This document shows positions 9,296-18,192 of a stretch of DNA of 64,000 nt, piece by piece. Below the pieces are notes generated by a model. That model made no database searches. It was given only the letters and a program-made list of their open reading frames with translations, and was not told where the DNA came from. The stretch spans positions 348,163 to 412,162 of the forward strand of contig NZ_JABSSU010000005.1 of the NCBI RefSeq assembly GCF_013213835.1, given 5' to 3'. The position numbers and the translations under genes were made by a program. Positions within the stretch are counted from its first letter, which is position 1; every line of letters starts with the position of its first letter. This stretch comes from Winogradskyella sp. (GTDB taxonomy: Bacteria; Bacteroidota; Bacteroidia; Flavobacteriales; Flavobacteriaceae).

Positions 9296-10673
9296 CTGCA
9301 ATTACAGTTTCACCTTGGTATGAGATTGCTGCTTTATTTGTTATAAGTAAATTTGACAATCCTGCTAAAACAAGACTAATTCCAGCAACCGTCATTGCAT
9401 TGATAGCCTTATCGCCCAATAAACTAGAAATTGCATTAATACCGCCAAGTGCAGCTATTACTTGCGGTATAACTATGAACATATTAAATATACCCATAAA
9501 CATTCCCATTTTTTTAGGATCAACAGAACTAGATAGCATAGCATAAGGCATTGAAAGAATACTTCCCCAAGCAATACCAATTAAAATAAAGCAATATTTT
9601 AGTTGCTCTGGACTTACTATATTCATTAATAAAAAGCCTGTTCCACCAATAAACAATGACATCATGTGAACATACTTACGGTTTATATTTCTCTTTGAAG
9701 TATAAAACACCAACAACAAAGCAAATGCCATTGAAGACAAACCATAAACGCCCATTGCTGAACCAACTAGATTGGAAGATTTTTGAAATGAAGTATTAGC
9801 AACATCAAACGCCTCTTTATCAGCCGGTATAGACATATTATAATTAGCTTCAATTGGTGCGGGAGTATCAAAGACATGTTCTGTTAAGGCCGGATTAGCT
9901 AAACTCCACATTGTAAAGAAAGCAAACCAACTAAAAAACTGGATTACGCCTAACTTCTTCATTGTCTTAGGCATATTTCCAATGTTGTTTACAATATCAG
10001 AAACAAAACTACTTTTCTGCTTTTTCTCTCTTTCAAATTCCTCCATATCTTCCGGAGGATATTCAGAAGTTGTAAACACAGTGTATAGAATACTAATTAA
10101 AAAGACAAAAGCGCCTATTGCAAAAGCTACTTTAACAGAATCTGGAACTACACCAACATCTGCAGAATCGCTTACACCAAATTGAGAAACCATCCAAGGT
10201 AAATTACTTGCAACCCAAGTACCTATACCAATAATTAATGTTTGCATCACAAAACCATAAGTCCTTTGAGATTCTACTAACTTATCTGCAACTAAAGCCC
10301 TAAAAGGCTCCATTGAAATATTTATAGACGCATCTAGCACCCATAAAAATCCAGCAGCAACCCATAAAGCAGGCGAATAAGGAACAAAAAACAACGCTAT
10401 GGAGCTCAGAATTGCTCCGACTAAAAAATACGGTCTTCTCCTTCCCCATTTGGGACTCCATGTTCGATCACTCATGTAACCAATTATGGGCTGCACTAAC
10501 AATCCTGTTAGGGGTGCTGCAATCCACAATATTGGTATGTCATGCTCATTAGCCCCAAGGGTCTGAAATATTCGTGACATAAAGCCACCCTGTAAAGCAA
10601 AACCAAATTGAATTCCTAAGAAACCGAAACTCATGTTCCAAATTTCCCAAAAACCGAGAATACGCTTTTTCAT
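9288..10673 (-). CDS. MFS sugar transporter (maltose/maltodextrin type)
   Basis: A major facilitator superfamily protein with about 12 hydrophobic segments, similar to the sugar:cation symporters (GPH/SLC45-like) found in Bacteroidota maltose loci. Family features are GYMSDRTWSPKWGRRRPYF between helices 2 and 3 and a large central cytoplasmic loop (EYPPEDMEEFEREKK). I prefer the start MKKRILGFWEIW (ATG at 10671-10673, 461 aa); an ATG at 10712 would add 13 residues unlike family N-termini. As first gene of the operon it would bring maltose across the inner membrane for GH65 and PgmB. Substrate is inferred from context. Confidence 0.87.
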   Translation of the reverse strand: MKKRILGFWEIWNMSFGFLGIQFGFALQGGFMSRIFQTLGANEHDIPILWIAAPLTGLLVQPIIGYMSDRTWSPKWGRRRPYFLVGAILSSIALFFVPYSPALWVAAGFLWVLDASINISMEPFRALVADKLVESQRTYGFVMQTLIIGIGTWVASNLPWMVSQFGVSDSADVGVVPDSVKVAFAIGAFVFLISILYTVFTTSEYPPEDMEEFEREKKQKSSFVSDIVNNIGNMPKTMKKLGVIQFFSWFAFFTMWSLANPALTEHVFDTPAPIEANYNMSIPADKEAFDVANTSFQKSSNLVGSAMGVYGLSSMAFALLLVFYTSKRNINRKYVHMMSLFIGGTGFLLMNIVSPEQLKYCFILIGIAWGSILSMPYAMLSSSVDPKKMGMFMGIFNMFIVIPQVIAALGGINAISSLLGDKAINAMTVAGISLVLAGLSNLLITNKAAISYQGETVIADE

Positions 10674-10766
10674 GAAATAGTATGATTTAATTAATACTAT
10701 TCTGATAAGCATTACTTATCAAAACTTATTGTGAGAAGTGAAAATATAAGTCTTGATTTATCTTTA

Positions 10767-10795
10767 CAAAGATAGACAATATTTTAAAATGGCAA
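10767..10795 (-). promoter_or_regulatory. Promoter of the maltose operon
   Basis: On the minus strand a -7 box TATCTTTG (10767-10774) fits TAnnTTTG perfectly, and TTG (10793-10795) lies 18 bp upstream. This is the expected Bacteroidota housekeeping promoter form, between the regulator stop and the transporter start, which suggests that the transporter operon starts separately from the LacI-type gene. Confidence 0.6.
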
Positions 10796-10805
10796 TGTTA
10801 AATGT

Positions 10806-11852
10806 CTAATTGGTTGATTCGCGTTCGACTAAATCTGTAGCAATTATTACAGTTTGAAACTCTTCTTCTTCGACATCATATTCGCGCTCTAACTTATCGA
10901 TTAATAAGTCTGCAGCACGTTCACCCATATGCTGTGCATGTTGACTTACAGTGGTTAAACTAGGTGTTGCATGCTTCGACAACACACCATCTGTAAAACC
11001 AATAACCTGCACATCATTAGGAATGTCTAAACCGAGTTTTCTCGCTACCTTCATAGCAGATAATGCGTAAAGCTCATTTACTGCAAATACGCCATCAATT
11101 TCCTTATTTGATTTAAACAATTGCTCAATTTCAGCTTCTAAAGCATCTAGGTGTTCCTCAGAATCTAACTGATCATCTATTTTTAACATTAAACTAGATT
11201 GCGGCATTATTTTATGATCTTCAAGTGCTTCAATATAACCTTGAGTTCTTAGTTTACCAACACTCACATAGTCTTTAGTAGTGATTAAAGCTATGGATTT
11301 ACAATTATTTTGAATGAGTTTTTCAACAGCTTTTTTTGCACCATTAAAATCGTCAACAATTACCTTGTCACACTTAATATCTGACACAACTCTATCAAAC
11401 ATAACTATCGGCATACCTTGACTCATCGTTTCATTAAAATGGTGATAATCTTGCATCTGCTGAGTTTCTTTTGAAATAGATAGTATAAAACCATCTATAC
11501 TTCCATTCGCAAGCATTTCCATATTTATCACTTCCTTTGAAAAGGACTCATTTGACAAACCAATAATCACATTATAACCGCGCTTATTTGCCACCAATTC
11601 AACTCCTCTAATTACCTTAGAGAAAAAGTGATGTACAATTTCAGGAATAATAATACCTATGGTATTGGTCTTTCTATTTTTTAGGCTTAATGCAATGTTA
11701 TTTGGCCTGTAGTTATACAGTTTTGCAAAAGCCTGTACTTTTTGCTTTGTATCTTCACTAATCTCAACACTATTTCTCAGTGCTTTTGATACTGTAGAAA
11801 TTGATACATCTAATTCTTTCGCAATCTGTTTAAGGGTAATTTTTCTCTTCAT
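10806..11852 (-). CDS. LacI-family transcriptional regulator of the starch locus
   Basis: A 348-residue LacI/GalR regulator. The N-terminal helix-turn-helix is ITLKQIAKELDVSISTVSKAL with the hinge helix near NNIALSLKNRK, followed by a periplasmic-binding-protein-like sugar domain (about 60-340). It lies between the maltose operon and the divergent susC, and a perfect LacI-type palindrome occurs 155 bp upstream of its start. It most likely binds that site and responds to maltose or a maltodextrin. Whether it represses or activates cannot be read from the sequence. Confidence 0.92.
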   Translation of the reverse strand: MKRKITLKQIAKELDVSISTVSKALRNSVEISEDTKQKVQAFAKLYNYRPNNIALSLKNRKTNTIGIIIPEIVHHFFSKVIRGVELVANKRGYNVIIGLSNESFSKEVINMEMLANGSIDGFILSISKETQQMQDYHHFNETMSQGMPIVMFDRVVSDIKCDKVIVDDFNGAKKAVEKLIQNNCKSIALITTKDYVSVGKLRTQGYIEALEDHKIMPQSSLMLKIDDQLDSEEHLDALEAEIEQLFKSNKEIDGVFAVNELYALSAMKVARKLGLDIPNDVQVIGFTDGVLSKHATPSLTTVSQHAQHMGERAADLLIDKLEREYDVEEEEFQTVIIATDLVERESTN

Positions 11853-12007
11853 TATTACTTAACATAAGGAACCTAAAAAGCGAATATAAACGAAAAAATA
11901 ATTTTCACTGAATTATTGACCACGTAATTTTAACATGCTATAATTGACAAATACTTATTTTTTAAGTAAATTTCTATCCCACTCCTTAATATGAGGAAAG
12001 TTTTTAA

Positions 12008-12025
12008 CACGAAAACGTTTTCGTG
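12008..12025. promoter_or_regulatory. 18-bp palindromic LacI-family operator
   Basis: CACGAAAACGTTTTCGTG is a perfect palindrome with the central CG typical of LacI/GalR operators. It lies between the regulator and susC, 110 bp before the susC ATG. A possible plus-strand promoter, TTG (11944-11946) with TAAATTTC (11967-11974) 20 bp on, would put the operator just downstream of the transcription start; a second candidate -7 box, TAGATTTA (12070-12077), would put it upstream. Assigning it to the adjacent regulator is an inference from position. Confidence 0.85.
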
Positions 12026-12135
12026 ATATATATCATGTTCTGTAACATTCAAAACACATTAATTTTACATAGATTTAACCCGAAGAAGTGAAAATATAAA
12101 TCTAATTAACTAAGCAAATAACTTAAATTCATTCT

Positions 12136-15100
12136 ATGAAAACATTATTGAATGCTTTATTATTCTGTTTATTATTAGTACCCACAACACTGATGGCTCA
12201 ATCAACCGTCACAGGTACTGTAACAGATAAAGCCGATGCTATGCCTTTACCAGGAGTAAATATCCTGATTAAGGGAACAACTAGAGGAGCATCTACCGAT
12301 TTTGATGGTAAGTACTCTATTGAAGTTAATCAAGGTGAGACCATAGTAGTATCTTACGTAGGTTACAAAACACAAGAGATTGTTTTTGACGGACAATCTA
12401 CTGTAGATGTATCCTTAGAGGAAGATGCCGCTCAATTAGACGAAGTTGTCTTAATTGGTTATGGTGCCACTACAAAAAAGGATGCTACAGGATCTGTTGA
12501 TGTTGTATCGTCCAAAGACTTTAACCAAGGAGCAATTGTAAGTACAGACCAATTACTTAATGGTAAAGCTGCTGGTGTAAGAATAACCAATGCTGGTGGT
12601 TCTCCGGATGCTACACCAAACATTAGAATTCGTGGTGGTTCATCACTTAATGCTCAAAACAATCCATTAATTGTAATTGATGGTGTACCAATTGGTAATG
12701 ACAATCCAGCTGGTGTTAGCAATCCACTAACACTTGTTAACCCAAATGATATCGAGAGTTTCTCAATCCTAAAAGATGCATCTGCGACTGCGATTTATGG
12801 TTCTAGAGCATCAAATGGTGTAATTATCATTACAACCAAAAAAGGTACTTCTGGGAAGCCGAGATATAACTTTTCTACAGATTACTCTTTCACAACTCTT
12901 GGTGATGGTATTGACGTAATGAACGGTGAAGAATTCACACGTTTCATTCAAGAATATCATCCAGACAGAGTTGGGCAATTAGGGGTTGCTCAAGGTTCAG
13001 TAGCTACTTCTGAAAATGTAATTCAGACATTAAATGGTCAAAATATTTACAATACAAATTGGAGAGATGCAATTACAAGAACTGCTAATACTTTCAATAT
13101 GAACTTTAGCGCAAGAGCAAGTTTATTTGATAAGATACCTTTTAGAGGATCAGTTGGTTACACATTTGCTGAAGGTGTTGTTAAAAATGATGATTACGAA
13201 AGATTGACTATGTCAACCAAGTTAACACCTAAATTACTTAACGATAAACTTAAGATAGATATTAATGCTAAGAGTATTTTTGCATTTAAAAATGCTGTTG
13301 ATGCAGGTGGTGCAATTAGAGAAGCGTTGACTTTTGACCCTACTAAACCAGTTTTTGACAATTCAGATAGTAATATTTTTGATGGTTACTACTTAACACT
13401 AAATCCTCCTGGAAACTTTGGTATTTTTCAAGCGAATCCTCTAGCACGGTTAGAGCAGAGAGAACGTCCTGAAAATGTATACAGATTTTTAGGTAACATT
13501 GAGTTTGATTACGAAATTTTATCGGAACTTAGAGCTGTAGTGAATTTTGGTATTGATGCTTCAGGATCTAGGATTGAAGAGCGTTTTGCTAACAATTCTT
13601 TCGAAACTTACCGATTAGACAATAACAGTGGTAATGGAATATTCAATCCAGGAATTAACTTTAGAGAATTCCAACACATTACCAATACTACGTTTGATGC
13701 ATTCTTACAATACAGAAAAGAATTAACTGATAAGTTTGTTGATAGCTATGACGTACAAGTTGGTCATTCATACCAAAACTTTAAGAATGACGGACATCAA
13801 GACCGTTTCCAATACAACCCAACTACTGGTCGTAGGGAAGCTATTTTTAATCCAGATAACCCAAATTTCAGATATTATAATGTATTAAATCTTCAATCGT
13901 ACTTTGCAAGAGCAAATATTAGCGTATTAGATAGATTCTTATTAACAGCCTCAGTTAGAGCTGATGCCTCTTCTCTATTTACAGAGGATAACCGTTGGGG
14001 TTATTTCCCAGCAGCTGCCTTAGCATGGCAAATAGACGAAGAGTCTTTCTTAGAAAATTCTGATTTTGTGAGTGCATTAAAATTAAGATTAAGTTGGGGT
14101 GAAACAGGTCAGCAAGACATTACAGGTGTAGTAGGTTTCTATCCCTCTATACCTTTATTCTTAGCAGGTGATGCAAACAGTAGATATTTACCAAACTCAT
14201 CACTATATTCTGCTGAACCATTTAATCCAAATTTAACATGGGAAAAAACAACAACTTACAACGTAGGTCTAGATTTTGCATTCTTCAGTAATGGTCTATT
14301 ATCCGGTTCCTTTGATGTTTATAAAAGAAATACAAGAGATTTATTAGCACAAGCACCAGTTCCTCCAGGACAAGCACTTACAAATGCTTTTATCGATAAT
14401 ATTGGAGAAACTGAGAGTGAAGGTTTTGAATTAAACTTAAACTTACAACCTGTAAATAATGATAATTTAAGAATTAACATAGGTGGTAACTTATCATATA
14501 ACAATACAGAGGTGACCAACCTTAACGGTTTAAATGATATTAACGCTGGTGGTACACTTAGAGGTACTGGTGCAGATTTACTGCGTCATGCTGTTGGACA
14601 ACAAGCAGGTAGTGCATACGTATTTAAACAAGTTTATGATGAGAATGGTGACCCAATTCAGAATGCTTTTGTAGACTTAAACGGTGACAATCAAATTACA
14701 GACGAAGATCGTTATTATGCTCAAATAGCTCCTAACTGGACATATGGATTTAACTTTAATGTAAATTATAAGAACTGGGATCTAAGTTCAAGCTTTAGAG
14801 GTCAGATTGGTGGAAATGTATACAACTTCTCTCAATTAGAGTATGGTTGGACTGATAGTGCAGCATTCTCAAGTCAAAACAACTTAACAAATGTTTTAAA
14901 CTTCTACGATGGTTCTGCAAACGACGCTATCTCTAATGTAAATGGTAACATTCAATTTTCAGATTACTATCTAGAGGATGCTACTTTCCTAAGATGTGAT
15001 AACATTGCTCTTGGATACAGATTCTCAGATTTAATAAAAGACGGATCTATGAGGTTATATGCTGCGGTAACAAACCCGTTTATTATAACTGATTATACTG

Positions 15101-15189
15101 GAGAAGACCCAGAGAATTTTGGTGGTATTGATAGAAATTTTTACCCTAGACCAACAGTATATACTTTTGGTGTAAATATTGATTTTTAA
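12136..15189 (+). CDS. susC: SusC-like TonB-dependent receptor
   Basis: A 1017-residue outer-membrane TonB-dependent transporter of the SusC/RagA family. Domains in order: signal peptide (to about residue 21, ending LMAQ), carboxypeptidase-regulatory-like domain (STVTGTVTDKADAMPLPGVN), plug domain (about 110-230, with IRIRGGSSLNAQNNPLIVIDG written in the usual SusC form and SATAIYGSRASNGVIIITTK), then the 22-strand beta-barrel. With SusD it imports malto-oligosaccharides into the periplasm. The gene starts the plus-strand operon and is followed 11 bp later by susD. Confidence 0.95.
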   Translation: MKTLLNALLFCLLLVPTTLMAQSTVTGTVTDKADAMPLPGVNILIKGTTRGASTDFDGKYSIEVNQGETIVVSYVGYKTQEIVFDGQSTVDVSLEEDAAQLDEVVLIGYGATTKKDATGSVDVVSSKDFNQGAIVSTDQLLNGKAAGVRITNAGGSPDATPNIRIRGGSSLNAQNNPLIVIDGVPIGNDNPAGVSNPLTLVNPNDIESFSILKDASATAIYGSRASNGVIIITTKKGTSGKPRYNFSTDYSFTTLGDGIDVMNGEEFTRFIQEYHPDRVGQLGVAQGSVATSENVIQTLNGQNIYNTNWRDAITRTANTFNMNFSARASLFDKIPFRGSVGYTFAEGVVKNDDYERLTMSTKLTPKLLNDKLKIDINAKSIFAFKNAVDAGGAIREALTFDPTKPVFDNSDSNIFDGYYLTLNPPGNFGIFQANPLARLEQRERPENVYRFLGNIEFDYEILSELRAVVNFGIDASGSRIEERFANNSFETYRLDNNSGNGIFNPGINFREFQHITNTTFDAFLQYRKELTDKFVDSYDVQVGHSYQNFKNDGHQDRFQYNPTTGRREAIFNPDNPNFRYYNVLNLQSYFARANISVLDRFLLTASVRADASSLFTEDNRWGYFPAAALAWQIDEESFLENSDFVSALKLRLSWGETGQQDITGVVGFYPSIPLFLAGDANSRYLPNSSLYSAEPFNPNLTWEKTTTYNVGLDFAFFSNGLLSGSFDVYKRNTRDLLAQAPVPPGQALTNAFIDNIGETESEGFELNLNLQPVNNDNLRINIGGNLSYNNTEVTNLNGLNDINAGGTLRGTGADLLRHAVGQQAGSAYVFKQVYDENGDPIQNAFVDLNGDNQITDEDRYYAQIAPNWTYGFNFNVNYKNWDLSSSFRGQIGGNVYNFSQLEYGWTDSAAFSSQNNLTNVLNFYDGSANDAISNVNGNIQFSDYYLEDATFLRCDNIALGYRFSDLIKDGSMRLYAAVTNPFIITDYTGEDPENFGGIDRNFYPRPTVYTFGVNIDF

Positions 15190-15200
15190 AAAAAAGAATT

Positions 15201-16757
15201 ATGAAAAAAAGAATTTTAATTTTAATTAGTGTAGTTTTTCTAGGGATTACATCATCTTGTACAGATGATTTAAACACTGAACCTATAGTAGAACTTACAT
15301 TAGAAGAATTATTAGCTGAGGATCCTAATGCTGTGGAAGGATTAGTATCTAGATTGTATGCATCGTATGCTTTATCTGGACCAAGTGGGCCAGGTAGCTC
15401 GGACATTGTAAGTCCTGATGCTGGTGAAGGAGCTTTTTTAAGAGCGATCATTAACTTGCAAGATTTTACTGCAGATGGAATGAAGAATAGATGGGGTGAT
15501 GATGGTTTAGATCAGTTAACCACTACATCTATGTGGGATAGAAACAATAAGTTCTTTAGATTATTTTATGATAGAGCTTATTACACAATTCCACAGTGTA
15601 ATAACTTCTTAAATGTATTGCAAATTGACGATTTCCCAGATGAAGAAAATATTGTAGCAGAAACACGTTTCTTAAGAGCACTTGCTTACTATAATATTAT
15701 AGACGTATTTGGAAAAGGAGTTTTAGCAACTGAAGGAAACCTAGGTCAGTCTGAACCATTACCTGAAGCGACTAGACAAGAACTTTTTGATTACGTTGAG
15801 TCAGAGTTATTGGCTATTGAACCAGTAATTAGAGAAACGTCTAGTTATGGTAGAGCTAACAGATATGTAGTTGATATGCTTTTAGCTAAATTATATATGA
15901 ATGCAGAAATTTACACAGGTTCTGCTAGATGGGATGATGCTGCGACTTATGTAAATAAAGTAATTAACGAAGGTGGTTATTCATTAGAGCCTAATTTTGT
16001 TAAAAATTTCTCTGCTGACAACAACACGTCTTCTGAGATTATTTTCCCTTTATTAGCTGAGTCTGTGACTAGTCAAAGCTACGGTAACACTACATATATA
16101 GTAAATGGTAGTTTAAGTGTTAACACAATGCCAATAGCGCAATTTGGCGCAACAGGTGGTTGGACAGGTCACAGAGCATCTAAAGGTTGGTACGGTCTAT
16201 TTGGTGATAGTGCTGCTGCCTTAGAAAATTCAACTGATGTAAGAGCAAGTTTGTTCTGGACTCAAGGTCATAACTTTGAAATGAATGACTATAGAGAATG
16301 GACTGATGGTTTCCCATCGATTAAATTTAGAAATACTTTCTCTGATGGTTCTGGTAATGCTGTAGAGTTTTCTGCAACGGACTTCCCGTTCTATAGACTA
16401 GCAGATGCTTACTTAATGTATGCTGAATTAGCAATTAGAGGAGCTGCTAACACATCAATGGCCGATGCACTTAGCCTTGTTAATCAAGTGAGAACAAGAT
16501 CTAGTGCCGCTGCTATATCAATGACAGACCTTACTTTAGACTTCATCATTGATGAAAGAGGAAGAGAATTAAATCTTGAAGGTCATAGACGTACAGACTT
16601 AATCCGTCATGGTAAATTTACAGGTGGAAGTTACATCTGGCCTTGGAAAGGTGGTACTGCTGCTGGTGCATCAATACCAGATCACTATAGAGTATTCCCT
16701 ATTCCAGCAACTGCAATACAGGCAAACCCTAACTTAACTCAAAATACAGGATTCTAA
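15201..16757 (+). CDS. susD: SusD-like glycan-binding lipoprotein
   Basis: A 518-residue SusD/RagB-family outer-membrane lipoprotein. The signal peptide ends at Cys20 (ITSSC). TPR-like helical regions occur in the N-terminal half (ETRFLRALAYYNIIDVFG is the familiar SusD motif) and the C-terminal half has RGRELNLEGHRRTDLIRHGKF. It forms the lid of the SusC pore and captures maltodextrins. It is directly downstream of susC and 16 bp before the SusE-like gene. Confidence 0.95.
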   Translation: MKKRILILISVVFLGITSSCTDDLNTEPIVELTLEELLAEDPNAVEGLVSRLYASYALSGPSGPGSSDIVSPDAGEGAFLRAIINLQDFTADGMKNRWGDDGLDQLTTTSMWDRNNKFFRLFYDRAYYTIPQCNNFLNVLQIDDFPDEENIVAETRFLRALAYYNIIDVFGKGVLATEGNLGQSEPLPEATRQELFDYVESELLAIEPVIRETSSYGRANRYVVDMLLAKLYMNAEIYTGSARWDDAATYVNKVINEGGYSLEPNFVKNFSADNNTSSEIIFPLLAESVTSQSYGNTTYIVNGSLSVNTMPIAQFGATGGWTGHRASKGWYGLFGDSAAALENSTDVRASLFWTQGHNFEMNDYREWTDGFPSIKFRNTFSDGSGNAVEFSATDFPFYRLADAYLMYAELAIRGAANTSMADALSLVNQVRTRSSAAAISMTDLTLDFIIDERGRELNLEGHRRTDLIRHGKFTGGSYIWPWKGGTAAGASIPDHYRVFPIPATAIQANPNLTQNTGF

Positions 16758-16773
16758 TTATATTAAATAAACA

Positions 16774-18126
16774 ATGATGAAACGATTAAAATTTATATTA
16801 TTAACTTTTATTGCTGTGATAGGTTTCACGGCGTGTGAAGAGGACGAATTAGAATTCGTCGCAAGTGAAGCTGAAGAAATTGAGTTTAATACTTCATTTC
16901 TAGAAAATTACTTACTTAATCCATCTATATCAAGTAACCTTGCAGAGCGTTTTACTTGGGATGATGCTAACTTTGATGTGCCAACAAACGTTACTTATTA
17001 TTTACAAGGGGCAACTTTAGAAGATTTTTCTGATTATGTTGCTGGTGACAACCTTTATGACTTAGGTAGTAACGTAACTAACCCTGCAGCAAATGAAATT
17101 CCTGTAACAGTTGGTCAAATGATCAACCTTGCTACAGCAGCAGGTTTAGATTATAGCGATGGAAGTAATACTGGTGTATTATACTTTAGATTAATGGCTG
17201 TAATTGGAGATAACGGTTTACCTTCTTATTCATCAGTACAAGGACTTAACGTTGAGTTACTTGAAACTTCTGGTGGAGGTGGTTCTACTATCATGCCTTC
17301 TGAATGGGGTATTGTTGGTTCTGGTTATAACGACTGGGGAGGAGCTGGCCTTGACGGTGTGTTCTACACAACTGCAGAGGATAACGTTTTTGTAGCTTAT
17401 GCTAATCTTATTGATGGTGAAATTAAGTTCAGAGCTAATAACGACTGGGGAACTAACTTTGGTGGTTCTGGTGGAACTTTAGTTGATGGTGGTGATAACA
17501 TTGCTGTTACTGCCGGTGCTTACAAAATCACTTTAAATTTTAATGATAGTACTTACTTAATAGAGCCATTTACTTGGGGAATAGTTGGTTCTGGATTTAA
17601 TGATTGGGGTGCTACACCAGATGCAAAATTCTACTACGATTACACTACTGATACTTTTAAAGTTGGTGTAAAATTAATAGATGGAGAGATTAAATTCCGT
17701 TTTAATAACGATTGGGGATTAAACTTTGGTGACACAGGTGCTGATGGAACACTAGAAGATGGTGGAGATAACATTGCTGTTACTGCAGGCTTCTATAACA
17801 TTACTCTAGATTTAAACAATAATGCCTATACTATCGAAAGTGGAGACGTTTGGGGAATAGTTGGTTCTGGATACAATGATTGGGGTGCTACACCAGATTT
17901 TAGCTTTACACAGGTTAACCCTGATGTTTATGTTGCTGAAGTTGTAACACTTCTTGACGGTGAAATTAAGTTTAGAGCAAGTGAAGATTGGGGAACTAAC
18001 TTCGGTGATACAGGTGCTGATGGCATATTAGATGATGGCGGTGACAACATTGCGGTAACTGCAGGTTTATATAGAATAACTATGAATCTTGCTGACAACT
18101 CTTATTCATTAAATAAAATTCAATAA
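16774..18126 (+). CDS. SusE/SusF-like surface starch-binding lipoprotein
   Basis: A 450-residue lipoprotein (Cys21 in GFTAC). The N-terminal part (about 25-175) resembles the SusE N-domain. It is followed by three tandem modules of about 90 residues, each starting WGIVGSGYNDWG or close to it and containing DGEIKFRxNxDWGxNFG and DGGDNIAVTAG. Such modules in SusE/SusF bind starch helices. The three copies begin near residues 182, 267 and 361. The gene belongs to the susCD operon and probably increases surface affinity for starch. Confidence 0.88.
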   Translation: MMKRLKFILLTFIAVIGFTACEEDELEFVASEAEEIEFNTSFLENYLLNPSISSNLAERFTWDDANFDVPTNVTYYLQGATLEDFSDYVAGDNLYDLGSNVTNPAANEIPVTVGQMINLATAAGLDYSDGSNTGVLYFRLMAVIGDNGLPSYSSVQGLNVELLETSGGGGSTIMPSEWGIVGSGYNDWGGAGLDGVFYTTAEDNVFVAYANLIDGEIKFRANNDWGTNFGGSGGTLVDGGDNIAVTAGAYKITLNFNDSTYLIEPFTWGIVGSGFNDWGATPDAKFYYDYTTDTFKVGVKLIDGEIKFRFNNDWGLNFGDTGADGTLEDGGDNIAVTAGFYNITLDLNNNAYTIESGDVWGIVGSGYNDWGATPDFSFTQVNPDVYVAEVVTLLDGEIKFRASEDWGTNFGDTGADGILDDGGDNIAVTAGLYRITMNLADNSYSLNKIQ

Positions 18127-18145
18127 GAAGAATTTATAATTAGTG

Positions 18146-18175
18146 AAAGGCTGGATATTGGTTTGTCCAGCCTTT
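18146..18175 (+). terminator. Rho-independent terminator after SusE-like gene
   Basis: AAAGGCTGGA (18146-18155) pairs with TCCAGCCTTT (18166-18175), followed by further T. Because the secreted amylase follows immediately, this probably separates or attenuates its expression. Confidence 0.85.
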
Positions 18176-18192
18176 TTTAAAATTCAAAAGCT

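Noticed and set aside
9288..10712. Upstream starts for pgmB (TTG 9301) and the transporter (ATG 10712)
   Set aside because: They add residues not seen at family N-termini; the ATGs at 9295 and 10673 fit conserved beginnings.
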